This document shows, one piece after another, positions 1-7,677 of a stretch of 23,890 nucleotides of DNA (its first letter is position 1; the number at the start of each line of letters is the position of its first letter). The position numbers and the translations under genes are program-made. The notes beneath the pieces are model-generated. The model was not told the DNA's origin, made no database searches, and was given only the letters and a program-made list of their open reading frames with translations. The stretch covers positions 1 through 23,890 of the forward strand of contig JAYTOM010000513.1 in assembly GCA_043747765.1 (NCBI GenBank), written 5' to 3'. This DNA comes from WLMZ01 sp043747765 (lineage in GTDB: Bacteria > Actinomycetota > Acidimicrobiia > Acidimicrobiales > Ilumatobacteraceae).

Positions 1-308
1 GACGTCACCGGCATGTGTCGGTAGCCGCGCTCTCGCATCGTGGTCAACGCTTCCTGCAGGCCGACGTTGCGATCGATGTCATCAGCCGGCGCAGTCATCA
101 CGTCGCCCACGGCGGTCATTCGGTCGATTGCCGCGCTCGACAGCCGCAGGACGTCGCGTTCGGTCACGATTCCGACGAGCTCCGTCCCGTCGACGACGAG
201 GACCGAGCCGACCCGGTGAACGTGCATTCGGCGGACGATGTCGTCGAATGTCTCATCGACGGAGGCGGTGACGGGCGGCGAGGTCATGATCGAATCGATG
301 TGAGCCAT
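1..308 (-). CDS. CBS-domain pair protein (partial, runs off the left edge)
   Basis: Reading the minus strand from ATG at 308 gives 102 residues open to the window edge. The product begins MAHIDSIMTSPPVTASVDET and has the usual CBS signatures: a first domain with HRVGSVLVVDGTELVGIVTE followed by RDVLR (about residues 32-55), then a second domain opening with VGDVMTAPADDI and RERGYRHMPV. Such paired CBS domains bind adenosyl ligands and act as small stand-alone energy or redox sensors in many actinobacteria. The C-terminus is outside the window. It is divergent from the HTH-citrate synthase, with only 54 bases between the two ATGs, so the two promoters must overlap. No clear ribosome binding site precedes the ATG. 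Family assignment is firm; the regulated target is unknown. Confidence 0.88.
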   Translation of the reverse strand, partial: MAHIDSIMTSPPVTASVDETFDDIVRRMHVHRVGSVLVVDGTELVGIVTERDVLRLSSAAIDRMTAVGDVMTAPADDIDRNVGLQEALTTMRERGYRHMPVT

Positions 309-362
309 GACATCAATGTGTGGCCGACGAACGACTTCGTCAACGTTGATTATGATCCACCC
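309..362. promoter_or_regulatory. Divergent promoter region with a candidate -10 box for the citrate synthase
   Basis: This short gap separates two divergent start codons. A TATGAT hexamer at 351-356 ends six bases before the ATG at 363, which would place transcription start at or next to the start codon. Neither gene has a Shine-Dalgarno sequence here. Leaderless transcription is common in actinobacteria and would fit. No convincing -35 box is visible, so this is inference from spacing. Confidence 0.35.
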
Positions 363-1604
363 ATGACCTCGGCGATCTCGTCCATCGCGATGACATCTCG
401 ACAGGCGTCCAGACGCTTGGGAATCAAGATCGAGACCCTGTACGCATATGTCAGTCGGGGAATTGTCCACAGCCAACCATCGGCCGACGGGCGCACGAGC
501 ACCTTCGATCCGCGTGAGATCGAAGCGCTGGCCCGCAGAGGCCGTCCCCGTCAGAGCAGCCGCAGTACGTCGCTGAGCATGCTCATCGAAACGCGGCTGA
601 CGTCGTTGTCTCCGACCGGGGTGCGATACCGAGGGCTTCCGAGTGGTGACCTGGCTCTGACACACACGTTCGAAGACGTCGCCGAACTCCTCTGGCTCGG
701 ACGGCTCGGCACCAGCCGTGCGCCATGGGCGGGGACAGCATTCGAGGCCGAGCACGGACTCGGCCTCGGCGACTCGCTGCGCGTCACCGCTGCGCGAGCA
801 GCCGCGCACCTGCCCCGTGCAACAACCTTTGCGGCAGCCGATGTCGCAGTCGTCGGACGGCGGCTCATCGCGACACTGACGGACTCGTTGCCGATCGCTG
901 GAGATGGGCGTGTCCCACGACTCGTCCTGCCGACAGATGCAATCTCCGGCGGGTCCACCGCATCGGCGCCTCTTCGATCGACCATCGCCGGTCGGGTATG
1001 GACCCGCTTGAGTCCCCGCCGCCCCTCTTCCGGCATGCTCGCTGTGGTCAATGCCGCACTCGTGCTGATGGCCGATCACGATCTGGCGACATCGACCTTC
1101 GCGGTGCGGGTCGCCGCTTCGACCCGCGCCGATCCCGGCGCCGTCGTCAACGCGGGACTCGGAGTGCTCAGCGGACCACTTCACGGAAGTGCCAGCACGA
1201 TCTGTAGAAGAATGCTCGACCGCGCCGTCGAGGTCGGCGCGACCCGATCGGTCGCCGAGATCCTGGCCAGCGGTCAGCACATCCCCGGTTTCGGCCATTC
1301 GGTGTACGTGGGAGTGGATCCACGGGCCGCGCTGCTCCTCGACCTGTTGCACCGCTGCTCAGGGCGCAACCGGGCGATCGACATCGCCGACGACGTCCAC
1401 ACTGCCGTGGTCGAACGGATCGACCAACGGGCCAATGTGGACTTCGCGCTGGCCACCTTGACGATGGCCACCGGCATGCCGCTCGATGGCGGCGAAGTGA
1501 TCATGTCGATCGCCAGGGTGGCGGGATGGTTGGCCCACGCAATCGAGGAATACGACGAAACTGCCCTCCGGTTCCGTCCACGCGCGAGCTACATCGGCCA
1601 ATGA
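363..1604 (+). CDS. Citrate synthase family protein with N-terminal helix-turn-helix
   Basis: 413 residues from ATG 363; the reading frame is open further upstream, but that part overlaps the divergent CBS gene. Residues about 8-60 (SRQASRRLGIKIETLYAYVS...) form a MerR/excisionase-like helix-turn-helix. The rest is a citrate synthase fold: GPLHGSAS with His274, GFGHSVYVGVDPRA with His312 and Arg321, NVDFALAT with Asp360, and SIARVAGWLAHAIEEY with Arg385. These match the two catalytic His, the catalytic Asp and the oxaloacetate-binding Arg positions of the family. The usual GFGHRVYK reads GFGHSVYV here. Condensation of oxaloacetate (or a related 2-oxoacid) with an acyl-CoA is the family reaction. 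The HTH could make it an autoregulator or simply be structural. It could equally be a methylcitrate-type enzyme; substrate cannot be read from sequence. Confidence 0.85.
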   Translation: MTSAISSIAMTSRQASRRLGIKIETLYAYVSRGIVHSQPSADGRTSTFDPREIEALARRGRPRQSSRSTSLSMLIETRLTSLSPTGVRYRGLPSGDLALTHTFEDVAELLWLGRLGTSRAPWAGTAFEAEHGLGLGDSLRVTAARAAAHLPRATTFAAADVAVVGRRLIATLTDSLPIAGDGRVPRLVLPTDAISGGSTASAPLRSTIAGRVWTRLSPRRPSSGMLAVVNAALVLMADHDLATSTFAVRVAASTRADPGAVVNAGLGVLSGPLHGSASTICRRMLDRAVEVGATRSVAEILASGQHIPGFGHSVYVGVDPRAALLLDLLHRCSGRNRAIDIADDVHTAVVERIDQRANVDFALATLTMATGMPLDGGEVIMSIARVAGWLAHAIEEYDETALRFRPRASYIGQ

Positions 1605-1829
1605 CTTTCGCGACCACGGCCGCTCGGTTATGATTCTCGATCGGAACCCCCCAAGGCCCCCGATTCTTCCTGCCGTGCGCCGAGCGCCGAACCGTCTGGA
1701 CCCGATTTCACCGAGATGAACGCCGCCGATCCCCTCCAGCCACGTCCCAGCGGTCGCTTTCGCGCTGTTGGCCAGCGCTTCGACAGCAGAGCGTCGCACA
1801 CCCCGAGGAACGGGAACACCGTTCACATC

Positions 1830-2846
1830 ATGCACAGTGCGCACGGCGCGCTGATTGCCGTACTCGTCGCATCCGTTGCCGTTGGCGGGCTGATCGCCTA
1901 CTCGCGGACCGACAGCCCGAAAAGCTTGGCCGCCGCCGGCTCCCCAGGTGTGCCGAACGCCGGCGCCGCCGTTCCGAATTCGTCAGTCGGCACGGATACT
2001 GCCCAGACAACGGCAGCTGACCTGGCCGCAATCGCCGCGACACCACCCGTGCTCGATGCCGCGGTCGACACGTCGAAGGATCTCGTCGAGCCGACCCCTG
2101 GCACGGGAACCGGATGTGTGCTCACCGAGCAGTCCATCCGGGCCGGAACAACCGGCGTCAGCGTGACGTGCCTCCAGACAGCGCTGACCGCGGCCGGCAT
2201 CTACAACGGAGCGATCAGCGGAAACTTCGACGCGCCGACGGATCTTGCTGTCAAGGCGATGCAGAACGCCCGCAATCTGTTCGTCGACGGTGTGGTCGGT
2301 CGTGAATCAGCCCTTTCCCTGGGGATCTGGCCGAGCGAGGCTGCGTCATTGGTCGTCCACACCCGCAAGCCGGCGCCCGGTACCAAGGATTCGCTCGGTT
2401 TCTTGCTGTCATCGGTGGCCAGCATCGGGGCCGACATTCCCCCGCTACCAGCCAATTCGGGCAGCGGCAAGCGCCTCGTCTACGACCGTGCTCAGCAACG
2501 GGTTTGGGCGATCGACAAGAACGAGTTCGTGATCCGCTCCTGGCTCGTCTCCGGTAGCCAGTACAACAACGAGGTACCCGGCACCGACAAGGTCTATAGC
2601 AAGTCGTTGACCTCCACTGCTTGGAACGGCAAAGCGCTCCTGCCACACATGGTCCGCTATCAGAAGACCAAACTCGGCAACATCGGTTTTCATGGCATCC
2701 CGATCCATATCGCCGATGGCACCCCGTACGAGACCGAGGACCAGCTCGGCACCCGACTCAGTGGCGGCTGCACCCGCCAGTCGAACCCTGACGGGGACTT
2801 CGTGTGGGCGTTCGCCGACATCGGCACCACCGTCGTCGTGATCTAG
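1830..2846 (+). CDS. Secreted L,D-transpeptidase with peptidoglycan-binding domain
   Basis: 338 residues from ATG 1830. An in-frame ATG at 1716 is rejected because it would put a non-signal, Arg-rich stretch in front of the hydrophobic segment. Residues about 5-25 (GALIAVLVASVAVGGLIAYS) are a signal anchor. A low-complexity Ala/Thr linker follows, then a PG_binding_1 domain (GVSVTCLQTALTAAGIYNG...). The C-terminal YkuD domain carries HGIPIH (His288) and SGGCTRQ with the catalytic Cys314. The family makes 3-3 cross-links between meso-diaminopimelate residues or attaches proteins to peptidoglycan outside the membrane. It is a single gene, with 225 bases upstream and 115 bases before recQ. Its length and domain order are normal for actinobacterial members. 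Confidence 0.88.
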   Translation: MHSAHGALIAVLVASVAVGGLIAYSRTDSPKSLAAAGSPGVPNAGAAVPNSSVGTDTAQTTAADLAAIAATPPVLDAAVDTSKDLVEPTPGTGTGCVLTEQSIRAGTTGVSVTCLQTALTAAGIYNGAISGNFDAPTDLAVKAMQNARNLFVDGVVGRESALSLGIWPSEAASLVVHTRKPAPGTKDSLGFLLSSVASIGADIPPLPANSGSGKRLVYDRAQQRVWAIDKNEFVIRSWLVSGSQYNNEVPGTDKVYSKSLTSTAWNGKALLPHMVRYQKTKLGNIGFHGIPIHIADGTPYETEDQLGTRLSGGCTRQSNPDGDFVWAFADIGTTVVVI

Positions 2847-2961
2847 TTCTCCGAGCGGAATCGTCCCCTACAGCGCGCTTTCGACTGCACAGAACCGCGA
2901 GCGGTGTGCTGCCTGTGGCAAGCGCGGGACTCTATGACACCGTCGGCGTAGCGTCGGCGAG

Positions 2962-5022
2962 ATGATCACCAACGTCGACGCCGACCACCATCTCGACGAG
3001 ATCCTCCATGCGCTCGCGGGTCCCGATGCCGTTGCTCGAGCGGATCAGCAGCAAGCAGTTCGCGCACTCGTCGTCGAGCGTCGCCGGGTGTTGGTCGTGC
3101 AAGCCACCGGCTGGGGCAAGTCAGCCGTGTATTGGGCCGCCACCTCGGCACTTCGCTCAGCAGGGGCGGGACTGACGCTCGTGGTCTCTCCATTGCTGGC
3201 GTTGATGCGTGATCAGGTCAACGCCGCCGAACGGGCCGGGCTCAGGGCCGCCACCATCAACTCGACCAACTTCGGTGACTGGGACGAGGTTCTGGCCCAG
3301 GTCGACGCCGACCAACTCGACGTGTTGCTGGTGTCACCCGAACGGCTTGGCAATCCGCGGTTCGAGGCCCGTCTGCCTCGTCTGCTCGCTGCAACCGGGA
3401 TGGTCGTCATCGACGAGGCGCACTGCATCTCCGACTGGGGCTTCGACTTCCGCCCGGACTATCAGCGATTGACTCGCCACCTGCTCGCTCTGGCCGCCGG
3501 CACCCCGGTCCTGGCGACAACCGCGACGGCCAATGCGCGTGTGACAACCGATGTGGCCGATCAACTCGGGTCTGACACCGCAACATTTCGCGGCAGTTTG
3601 GCCCGGACTTCGTTGCGCCTCGCTGTCATTCCGGGACTCTCTGCGCTCGACCGATGGGCCTGGGTCGCCGATGCTCTCGGGCGGATGGAGGGGTCCGGAA
3701 TCGTCTACACACTCACTGTTGCCGAGGCCGACCGGGTCGCGAACTTCCTGACCGCGGCGGGTTTCGCTGTCGCTGCCTACTCCGGGCGTCTCGATGCGCC
3801 AGCGCGGATCGACATCGAGGATCGCCTCCGGCGCAACGAAGTGAAGGCTGTCGTCGCGACGTCCGCGCTCGGTATGGGCTACGACAAACCCGACCTCGCG
3901 TTCTGCATCCACGTCGGCTCACCCGCATCACCGGTTGCGTACTATCAGCAGGTCGGCAGAGCCGGGCGAGCGCTGGACACGGCTCTGGCCGTTCTTCTGC
4001 CGGCAGAGAACGACGAGAAGATCTGGGAGTACTTCGCCGGTGCTTCGGTACCGGACCCAGATCTGGTCCGGCGTGTGCTCGAACACCTGGCGGACGGACC
4101 AGCGTCGTTGCCCACGATCGAATCAGCGACAGGCATCCGCCGCAACCGCCTCGAAGGAATGCTCAAACTCCTCGCCGCATGCGGAGTGGTGAACAAGGAC
4201 GGTCAGGCGTGGGCTGCAACCGGCGAACAGTACGTGCACGATCAGCCGAAATGGGACGCGCTCGCCGCCAGTCGGGCGAACGAGGCCGACCTGATGCGCA
4301 AGTACGCAGCGGGCCAAGGTTGCTTGATGCAGTTCTTGCAGCAGGCTCTGGACGATCCAAGTCCGTCACCGTGTGGGCGATGTTCGTTCTGCACCGGCGT
4401 CCTGCCCGAGCCAGGCTTGCAGCCGTCTCGTGATCTTGCAGAGTCGGTGCGCCATTTCGCCCGTGGTGTCGATGTCGCGATCGAACCGCGCAAGTTGTGG
4501 CCGACGGGACTGCAGGGATGGTCAGGGCGCATTTCAGGCTGCACCGAGGGGCGAGCGCTGGCATTCGCAGACGATCCGGGTTGGGCCAGCGAGCTGATCC
4601 GATTCGACGGCCCCGACAGCGAGATCGATCCGGCGATCGCCGATGGACTGGTCGAGGTTCTCCGTCGCTGGAAACAGGTCTGGGGACAGCGGCCGGTTGC
4701 GGTCGTACCGGTGCCGTCGGCGCAGCACCCCCGGCGAGTGGGATCGATTGCGGCGCACATTGCTTCGGTCGGCAAGCTGCCGATCATCGATGCGCTGGCA
4801 CAGTCCGGCCCCGTTCCTTCGACCGACACTGCGTCAGCGGCTCGCGTGCGCGCCCTCGTCGACCGATTGACGATCGTCGAAGGAGTCGTCGTCCCGAACG
4901 GTCCGCTGCTGCTCGTCGACGACACATATCGCAGTGGTTGGACGATGACGGTTGCGGCGGCGATCCTGCGCCGGTCAGGGGCCTCGGCCGTACTTCCGCT
5001 GGTTGTGCACCAACTCCCCTGA
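2962..5022 (+). CDS. recQ: RecQ-family ATP-dependent DNA helicase fused to a phosphoribosyltransferase-like domain
   Basis: 686 residues from ATG 2962. The superfamily 2 helicase core shows ATGWGKS (Walker A, residues 48-54), DEAH (151-154) followed by CISDWGFDFRPDY, TTATA (motif III), and QQVGRAGRA (motif VI, from about 329). The RecQ zinc module is present: Cys454, then CGRCSFC with Cys471, Cys474 and Cys477. No HRDC domain follows. The last 150 residues instead resemble a type I phosphoribosyltransferase: VAVVPVPSAQHPRRVG near 576-591 and LLLVDDTYRSGWT with Asp653-Asp654, where the PRPP loop would lie. The helicase should unwind 3'-to-5' in repair or restart. The role of the C-terminal domain is unknown; it may bind nucleotides or be structural. 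The flanking genes give no functional hint. Confidence 0.9.
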   Translation: MITNVDADHHLDEILHALAGPDAVARADQQQAVRALVVERRRVLVVQATGWGKSAVYWAATSALRSAGAGLTLVVSPLLALMRDQVNAAERAGLRAATINSTNFGDWDEVLAQVDADQLDVLLVSPERLGNPRFEARLPRLLAATGMVVIDEAHCISDWGFDFRPDYQRLTRHLLALAAGTPVLATTATANARVTTDVADQLGSDTATFRGSLARTSLRLAVIPGLSALDRWAWVADALGRMEGSGIVYTLTVAEADRVANFLTAAGFAVAAYSGRLDAPARIDIEDRLRRNEVKAVVATSALGMGYDKPDLAFCIHVGSPASPVAYYQQVGRAGRALDTALAVLLPAENDEKIWEYFAGASVPDPDLVRRVLEHLADGPASLPTIESATGIRRNRLEGMLKLLAACGVVNKDGQAWAATGEQYVHDQPKWDALAASRANEADLMRKYAAGQGCLMQFLQQALDDPSPSPCGRCSFCTGVLPEPGLQPSRDLAESVRHFARGVDVAIEPRKLWPTGLQGWSGRISGCTEGRALAFADDPGWASELIRFDGPDSEIDPAIADGLVEVLRRWKQVWGQRPVAVVPVPSAQHPRRVGSIAAHIASVGKLPIIDALAQSGPVPSTDTASAARVRALVDRLTIVEGVVVPNGPLLLVDDTYRSGWTMTVAAAILRRSGASAVLPLVVHQLP

Positions 5023-5029
5023 CCGTTAG

Positions 5030-5380
5030 CGGAGCAGCGACCCGTCGATCTTCGCTGGTCCGTTCGGCCCGCCGCTGTGGACATTCGACCCGGATCACTA
5101 CGTCGGGCGCCGCTCGGACCCGACGATCCCCGTCGCGACCAAGGAACTGGTCAGTACGTTCGGGCACGGGATCCATGTCTGCCCGGCGCGACGGTTCTCG
5201 ATCTCGGCGATCCGCGCGGCGATCATCGCGCTGATCGATCGCTACCACCTCGCCCCACAGTTCACGGTCCCGGGACCGTTGACTGGCCAGATCAGTGAAG
5301 TGGCACGCGCCGACAGCCCCTGTCCTTTCACGTACGCCGCGCGGAGAACCGCGACGGGCAACAACGCAAGCCGTCCGTGA
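5030..5380 (+). pseudogene. Cytochrome P450, C-terminal fragment only
   Basis: The frame opens after a TAG at 5027 and ends at TGA 5378-5380, giving about 116 codons with no ATG or credible start. It encodes the P450 C-terminus: FGPPLWTFDPDHYVGRR (the meander preceding the heme loop), then the heme-binding loop FGHGIHVCPARRFS, with the thiolate Cys at codon 5180-5182, then the L-helix SISAIRAAIIALIDRYHL. The conserved Gly after the Cys region (CxG) is replaced by CPA, which occurs in some P450 families. Roughly the first three quarters of a normal 400-450 residue P450 (I-helix, ExxR) are missing, and it starts 8 bases after recQ ends. It is best read as a truncated relic left after a deletion whose left edge abuts recQ. 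Confidence 0.8.
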
Positions 5381-5418
5381 CCACGCTCGCTGGCGGCGAG
5401 CACTGTGTCGGGAACTAG

Positions 5419-5634
5419 GTTGCGCGCATACCCAACGACCGCCGCAGCTTCGTCTTCGCCAATCACGGTGACACGATCGCAACGGTCGCGGCGCGGGTTC
5501 GGCCCGGTGACGAACATGCAGAACGACAGATGCGGTCCTGGAACCTGCATCTCGCGCTGCGCCGAAGCCCGACCGGCGAAGCCGGAAAACTCCTCGGCAG
5601 CGACATCGTCTACCTGGAACCACCGCTGCTGTGA
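5419..5634 (+). pseudogene. Headless fragment of an unknown gene, translationally overlapping the next ORF
   Basis: One plus frame is open from just after a TAG (5416-5418) to TGA 5632-5634 and reads like coding sequence: IPNDRRSFVFANHGDTIATV..., ending KLLGSDIVYLEPPLL. It has balanced charge, a hydrophobic pattern and third-position G/C bias. It has no start codon before a mid-fragment Met. Its TGA overlaps the GTG of the next ORF by four bases (GTGA), the usual arrangement of coupled genes. In the same frame upstream of the TAG, the sequence RKPSVTTLAGGEHCVGN also looks protein-like. I therefore read it as the 3' end of a decayed gene once coupled to the ORF at 5631. I do not recognise the family. 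Confidence 0.4.
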
Positions 5635-5882
5635 GCGACACACGTGCATCCGATGATCACGAGCCGACCATCGTCTCGGCAACCGTCGCAGCGGGCCACG
5701 ACGGCGTGGCCGAGGCGGCTATCACGGTTCGGTATCCGAACGGCGCAGAACGCAGCATGAGCCTGCCGTACGAGGTGGTCGACCGGGCACTGGACATCGC
5801 GCGCGCATCGAGTCTCGCCGACCTCATCGGTCAGCCATGGACAATGCTCGTCGTCGAGGCTCGCGATCCTCTTCAGCAGTAG
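5631..5882 (+). CDS. Small hypothetical protein (83 aa)
   Basis: It starts at GTG 5631, overlapping the TGA of the preceding fragment, and ends at TAG 5880-5882. After a polar N-terminus the sequence alternates strand-like and helical parts: AAITVRYPNGAERSMSLPYE, VVDRALDIARASSLADLIG, QPWTMLVVEA. There is no signal peptide, membrane segment or Cys, so it is probably a small cytoplasmic protein. The 4-base overlap suggests it was the second gene of a coupled pair whose first gene is now broken. The stop is followed directly by a 15-nt tandem repeat in the same frame. It lies 67 bases upstream of the amidohydrolase. Family not recognised. Confidence 0.5.
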   Translation: MSDTRASDDHEPTIVSATVAAGHDGVAEAAITVRYPNGAERSMSLPYEVVDRALDIARASSLADLIGQPWTMLVVEARDPLQQ

Positions 5883-5927
5883 CCAACTCAGCAACAACCA
5901 ACTCAGCAACAACCAACTCAGCAACCA
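5883..5927 (+). repeat. Tandem repeat, three 15-nt units
   Basis: The unit CCAACTCAGCAACAA occurs at 5883-5897 and 5898-5912, with a third copy at 5913-5927 differing in one base. It starts immediately after the TAG of the 83-residue ORF and is in phase with it, so readthrough would add PTQQQ repeats. It ends 22 bases before the amidohydrolase ATG. Confidence 0.9.
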
Positions 5928-5949
5928 GCCATTTTCAGGGAGTACTCGC

Positions 5950-7677
5950 ATGGACCTCGTCATTCGCAACGGAACGATCATCGACGGATCCGGGCTGCCG
6001 GGCTACCTCGGCGACGTCGGCATCGAGGACGGCCGCATCGTCAGCGTCGGCCGGCCGCTGGCCGACGCCGACGGCCGACGCGTGATCGACGCGACCGGAC
6101 TGGTCGTCGCACCCGGATTCGTCGATCCACATACACATCTCGACGCGCAGTTGTTGTTCGACCCGTTCGTGTTCCCCACCATCGAACACGGCATCACCAC
6201 CGTCGTCACCGGCAACTGCTCGTTGAGCATGGCACCCGTTCGAGCCGAGCATCGCGACCGCTTCTCACGCATGTTCCGTCTGATCGAGGAAATGCCGGCG
6301 GCCGCGTTCGACACCGGCGTCGACTGGCGTTGGGGAGAGTCGTTCGAGGGCTTGCTGGACACGCTTGCGTCCGATCTCGCGCTCAACGTCGCACCACTCG
6401 TCGGCCACTCCGTGCTCCGCCTGTTCGTCCTGGGCGACGACTCTCGCCGTCCTGCGACGGCCACAGAAGTCGCAGCGATGTCCGATGCGCTGCGAGCCTG
6501 CCTCGATGCCGGCGCGGTTGGTCTCTCGACGAGCTTCGTCGACATCGAGGAAGACTTCATGCCGGTCCCGTGCCGATTCGCCGAACACAGCGAATTGGAA
6601 GCCTTGTGCGCGGTCCTCGGCGAGCGCGGCAGAATGTTGCAGATCGTGCACGAGTTCTACGACGCCGATCTGACGGTGTCTCGTGTCGAGATGCTCGGTG
6701 ATCTGTCCCGCCGATTCGGCATTCCGACCACGCTTTCACCGCTGTTCCACAACTCTGGGGCACCCGGCGCCACGGATGCGATCATGGCGGCTGTCGAGCG
6801 CGAAGTTGCTGCGGGTGCACGGGTCTGGCCGCAGGTCCAGACCCGACCGATCGACATCAGCTGGACGCTCGATCAGCGCAGCATCATGTTCCTCGTCATT
6901 CCCGGCTGGTGGCCGGTGCTGTCATTGCCGACCAAGGCCGAAAAGCTCGCAGCACTCAACGATCCAGCGACCCGTTCGACGATGGTTGCGGCACTCGACA
7001 ACCTGAGCGCATCGAGTGCGTTCGCGATGAACGCAGCAACCATCGTGATCCGCGATGTCGCGCTCGAGAAGAACCGTCATCTCATCGGCCGCACGGTCAG
7101 CGAACTGGCCGCCGAGCGGGGTACGTCGCCGGCCGAAGCACTGATAGCGCTCGCTGTCGAGGAGGACCTCGGCACGTGGTTCATCCGCTCGAACATCAGC
7201 CACGTCGATGCGGTCGCAGTCGGCGCGCTCCTCGCCCATCCGAACGTGCATGTCGGGGCCAGCGATGTCGGCGCGCATGTCGGCTCGTTCTCCACCTACG
7301 GCGACATCGGGTTCCTGATGTCGCAGTTCGTTCGTGAAACCGGCGCTCTTCGACTGGAGCACGCTGTCAAGAAGGTCACTTCGGACGTGTGCAACATCTG
7401 GGGCCTCGAGGGTCGGGGGTTCCTCCGCGAGGGATACGCCGCAGACGTGGTGGTTTTCGACCCAGCCACGATCGGACGCGGTCCGGAGATCACGTCGGAC
7501 GACTTCCCCGGGCACGGGACGCGCTGGATCCGTCGATCGGTCGGCATCGATTCCGTCGTCGTCAACGGCACCATCACGTGGACCGCAGCCAACGGCTACG
7601 TCGAGGGCGCACGAGCGGGCGTGATCGCCGTACCGCGCACGGTCGGCACTGCAGCAACCGTGGCGAGCGCACGATGA
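5950..7677 (+). CDS. Amidohydrolase of the N-acyl-D-amino-acid deacylase (D-aminoacylase) family
   Basis: 575 residues from ATG 5950, with AGGGAG at 5937-5942 as a well-placed ribosome binding site. The N-terminal strand domain begins MDLVIRNGTIIDGSG and leads to the metal site PHTHLDAQ (His61, His63). VTGNCS follows, with Cys90 at the position of the zinc-ligand cysteine of D-aminoacylases. Further His residues lie in VGHSVLR and IVHEFYD, and SDVGAH near residue 439 holds the likely catalytic Asp. The C-terminal strand domain (GYAADVVVFDPATI) closes the composite domain typical of amidohydrolases. The family hydrolyses N-acyl-D-amino acids or related amides and cyclic amides; the true substrate is unknown. 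It overlaps the next gene by four bases (ATGA), so the two are translated together. Confidence 0.88.
   Translation: MDLVIRNGTIIDGSGLPGYLGDVGIEDGRIVSVGRPLADADGRRVIDATGLVVAPGFVDPHTHLDAQLLFDPFVFPTIEHGITTVVTGNCSLSMAPVRAEHRDRFSRMFRLIEEMPAAAFDTGVDWRWGESFEGLLDTLASDLALNVAPLVGHSVLRLFVLGDDSRRPATATEVAAMSDALRACLDAGAVGLSTSFVDIEEDFMPVPCRFAEHSELEALCAVLGERGRMLQIVHEFYDADLTVSRVEMLGDLSRRFGIPTTLSPLFHNSGAPGATDAIMAAVEREVAAGARVWPQVQTRPIDISWTLDQRSIMFLVIPGWWPVLSLPTKAEKLAALNDPATRSTMVAALDNLSASSAFAMNAATIVIRDVALEKNRHLIGRTVSELAAERGTSPAEALIALAVEEDLGTWFIRSNISHVDAVAVGALLAHPNVHVGASDVGAHVGSFSTYGDIGFLMSQFVRETGALRLEHAVKKVTSDVCNIWGLEGRGFLREGYAADVVVFDPATIGRGPEITSDDFPGHGTRWIRRSVGIDSVVVNGTITWTAANGYVEGARAGVIAVPRTVGTAATVASAR

Noticed and set aside
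1629..1634. TATGAT as a promoter for the L,D-transpeptidase
   Set aside because: It lies almost 200 bases before the start and lacks a -35 partner; one hexamer is not enough to call it.
5242..5682. Minus-strand open frame of 146 codons with plausible third-position GC
   Set aside because: It overlaps the P450 fragment, and the plus-strand fragment ending at 5634 is better supported by the GTGA overlap. I keep some doubt, since neither has a recognised family.
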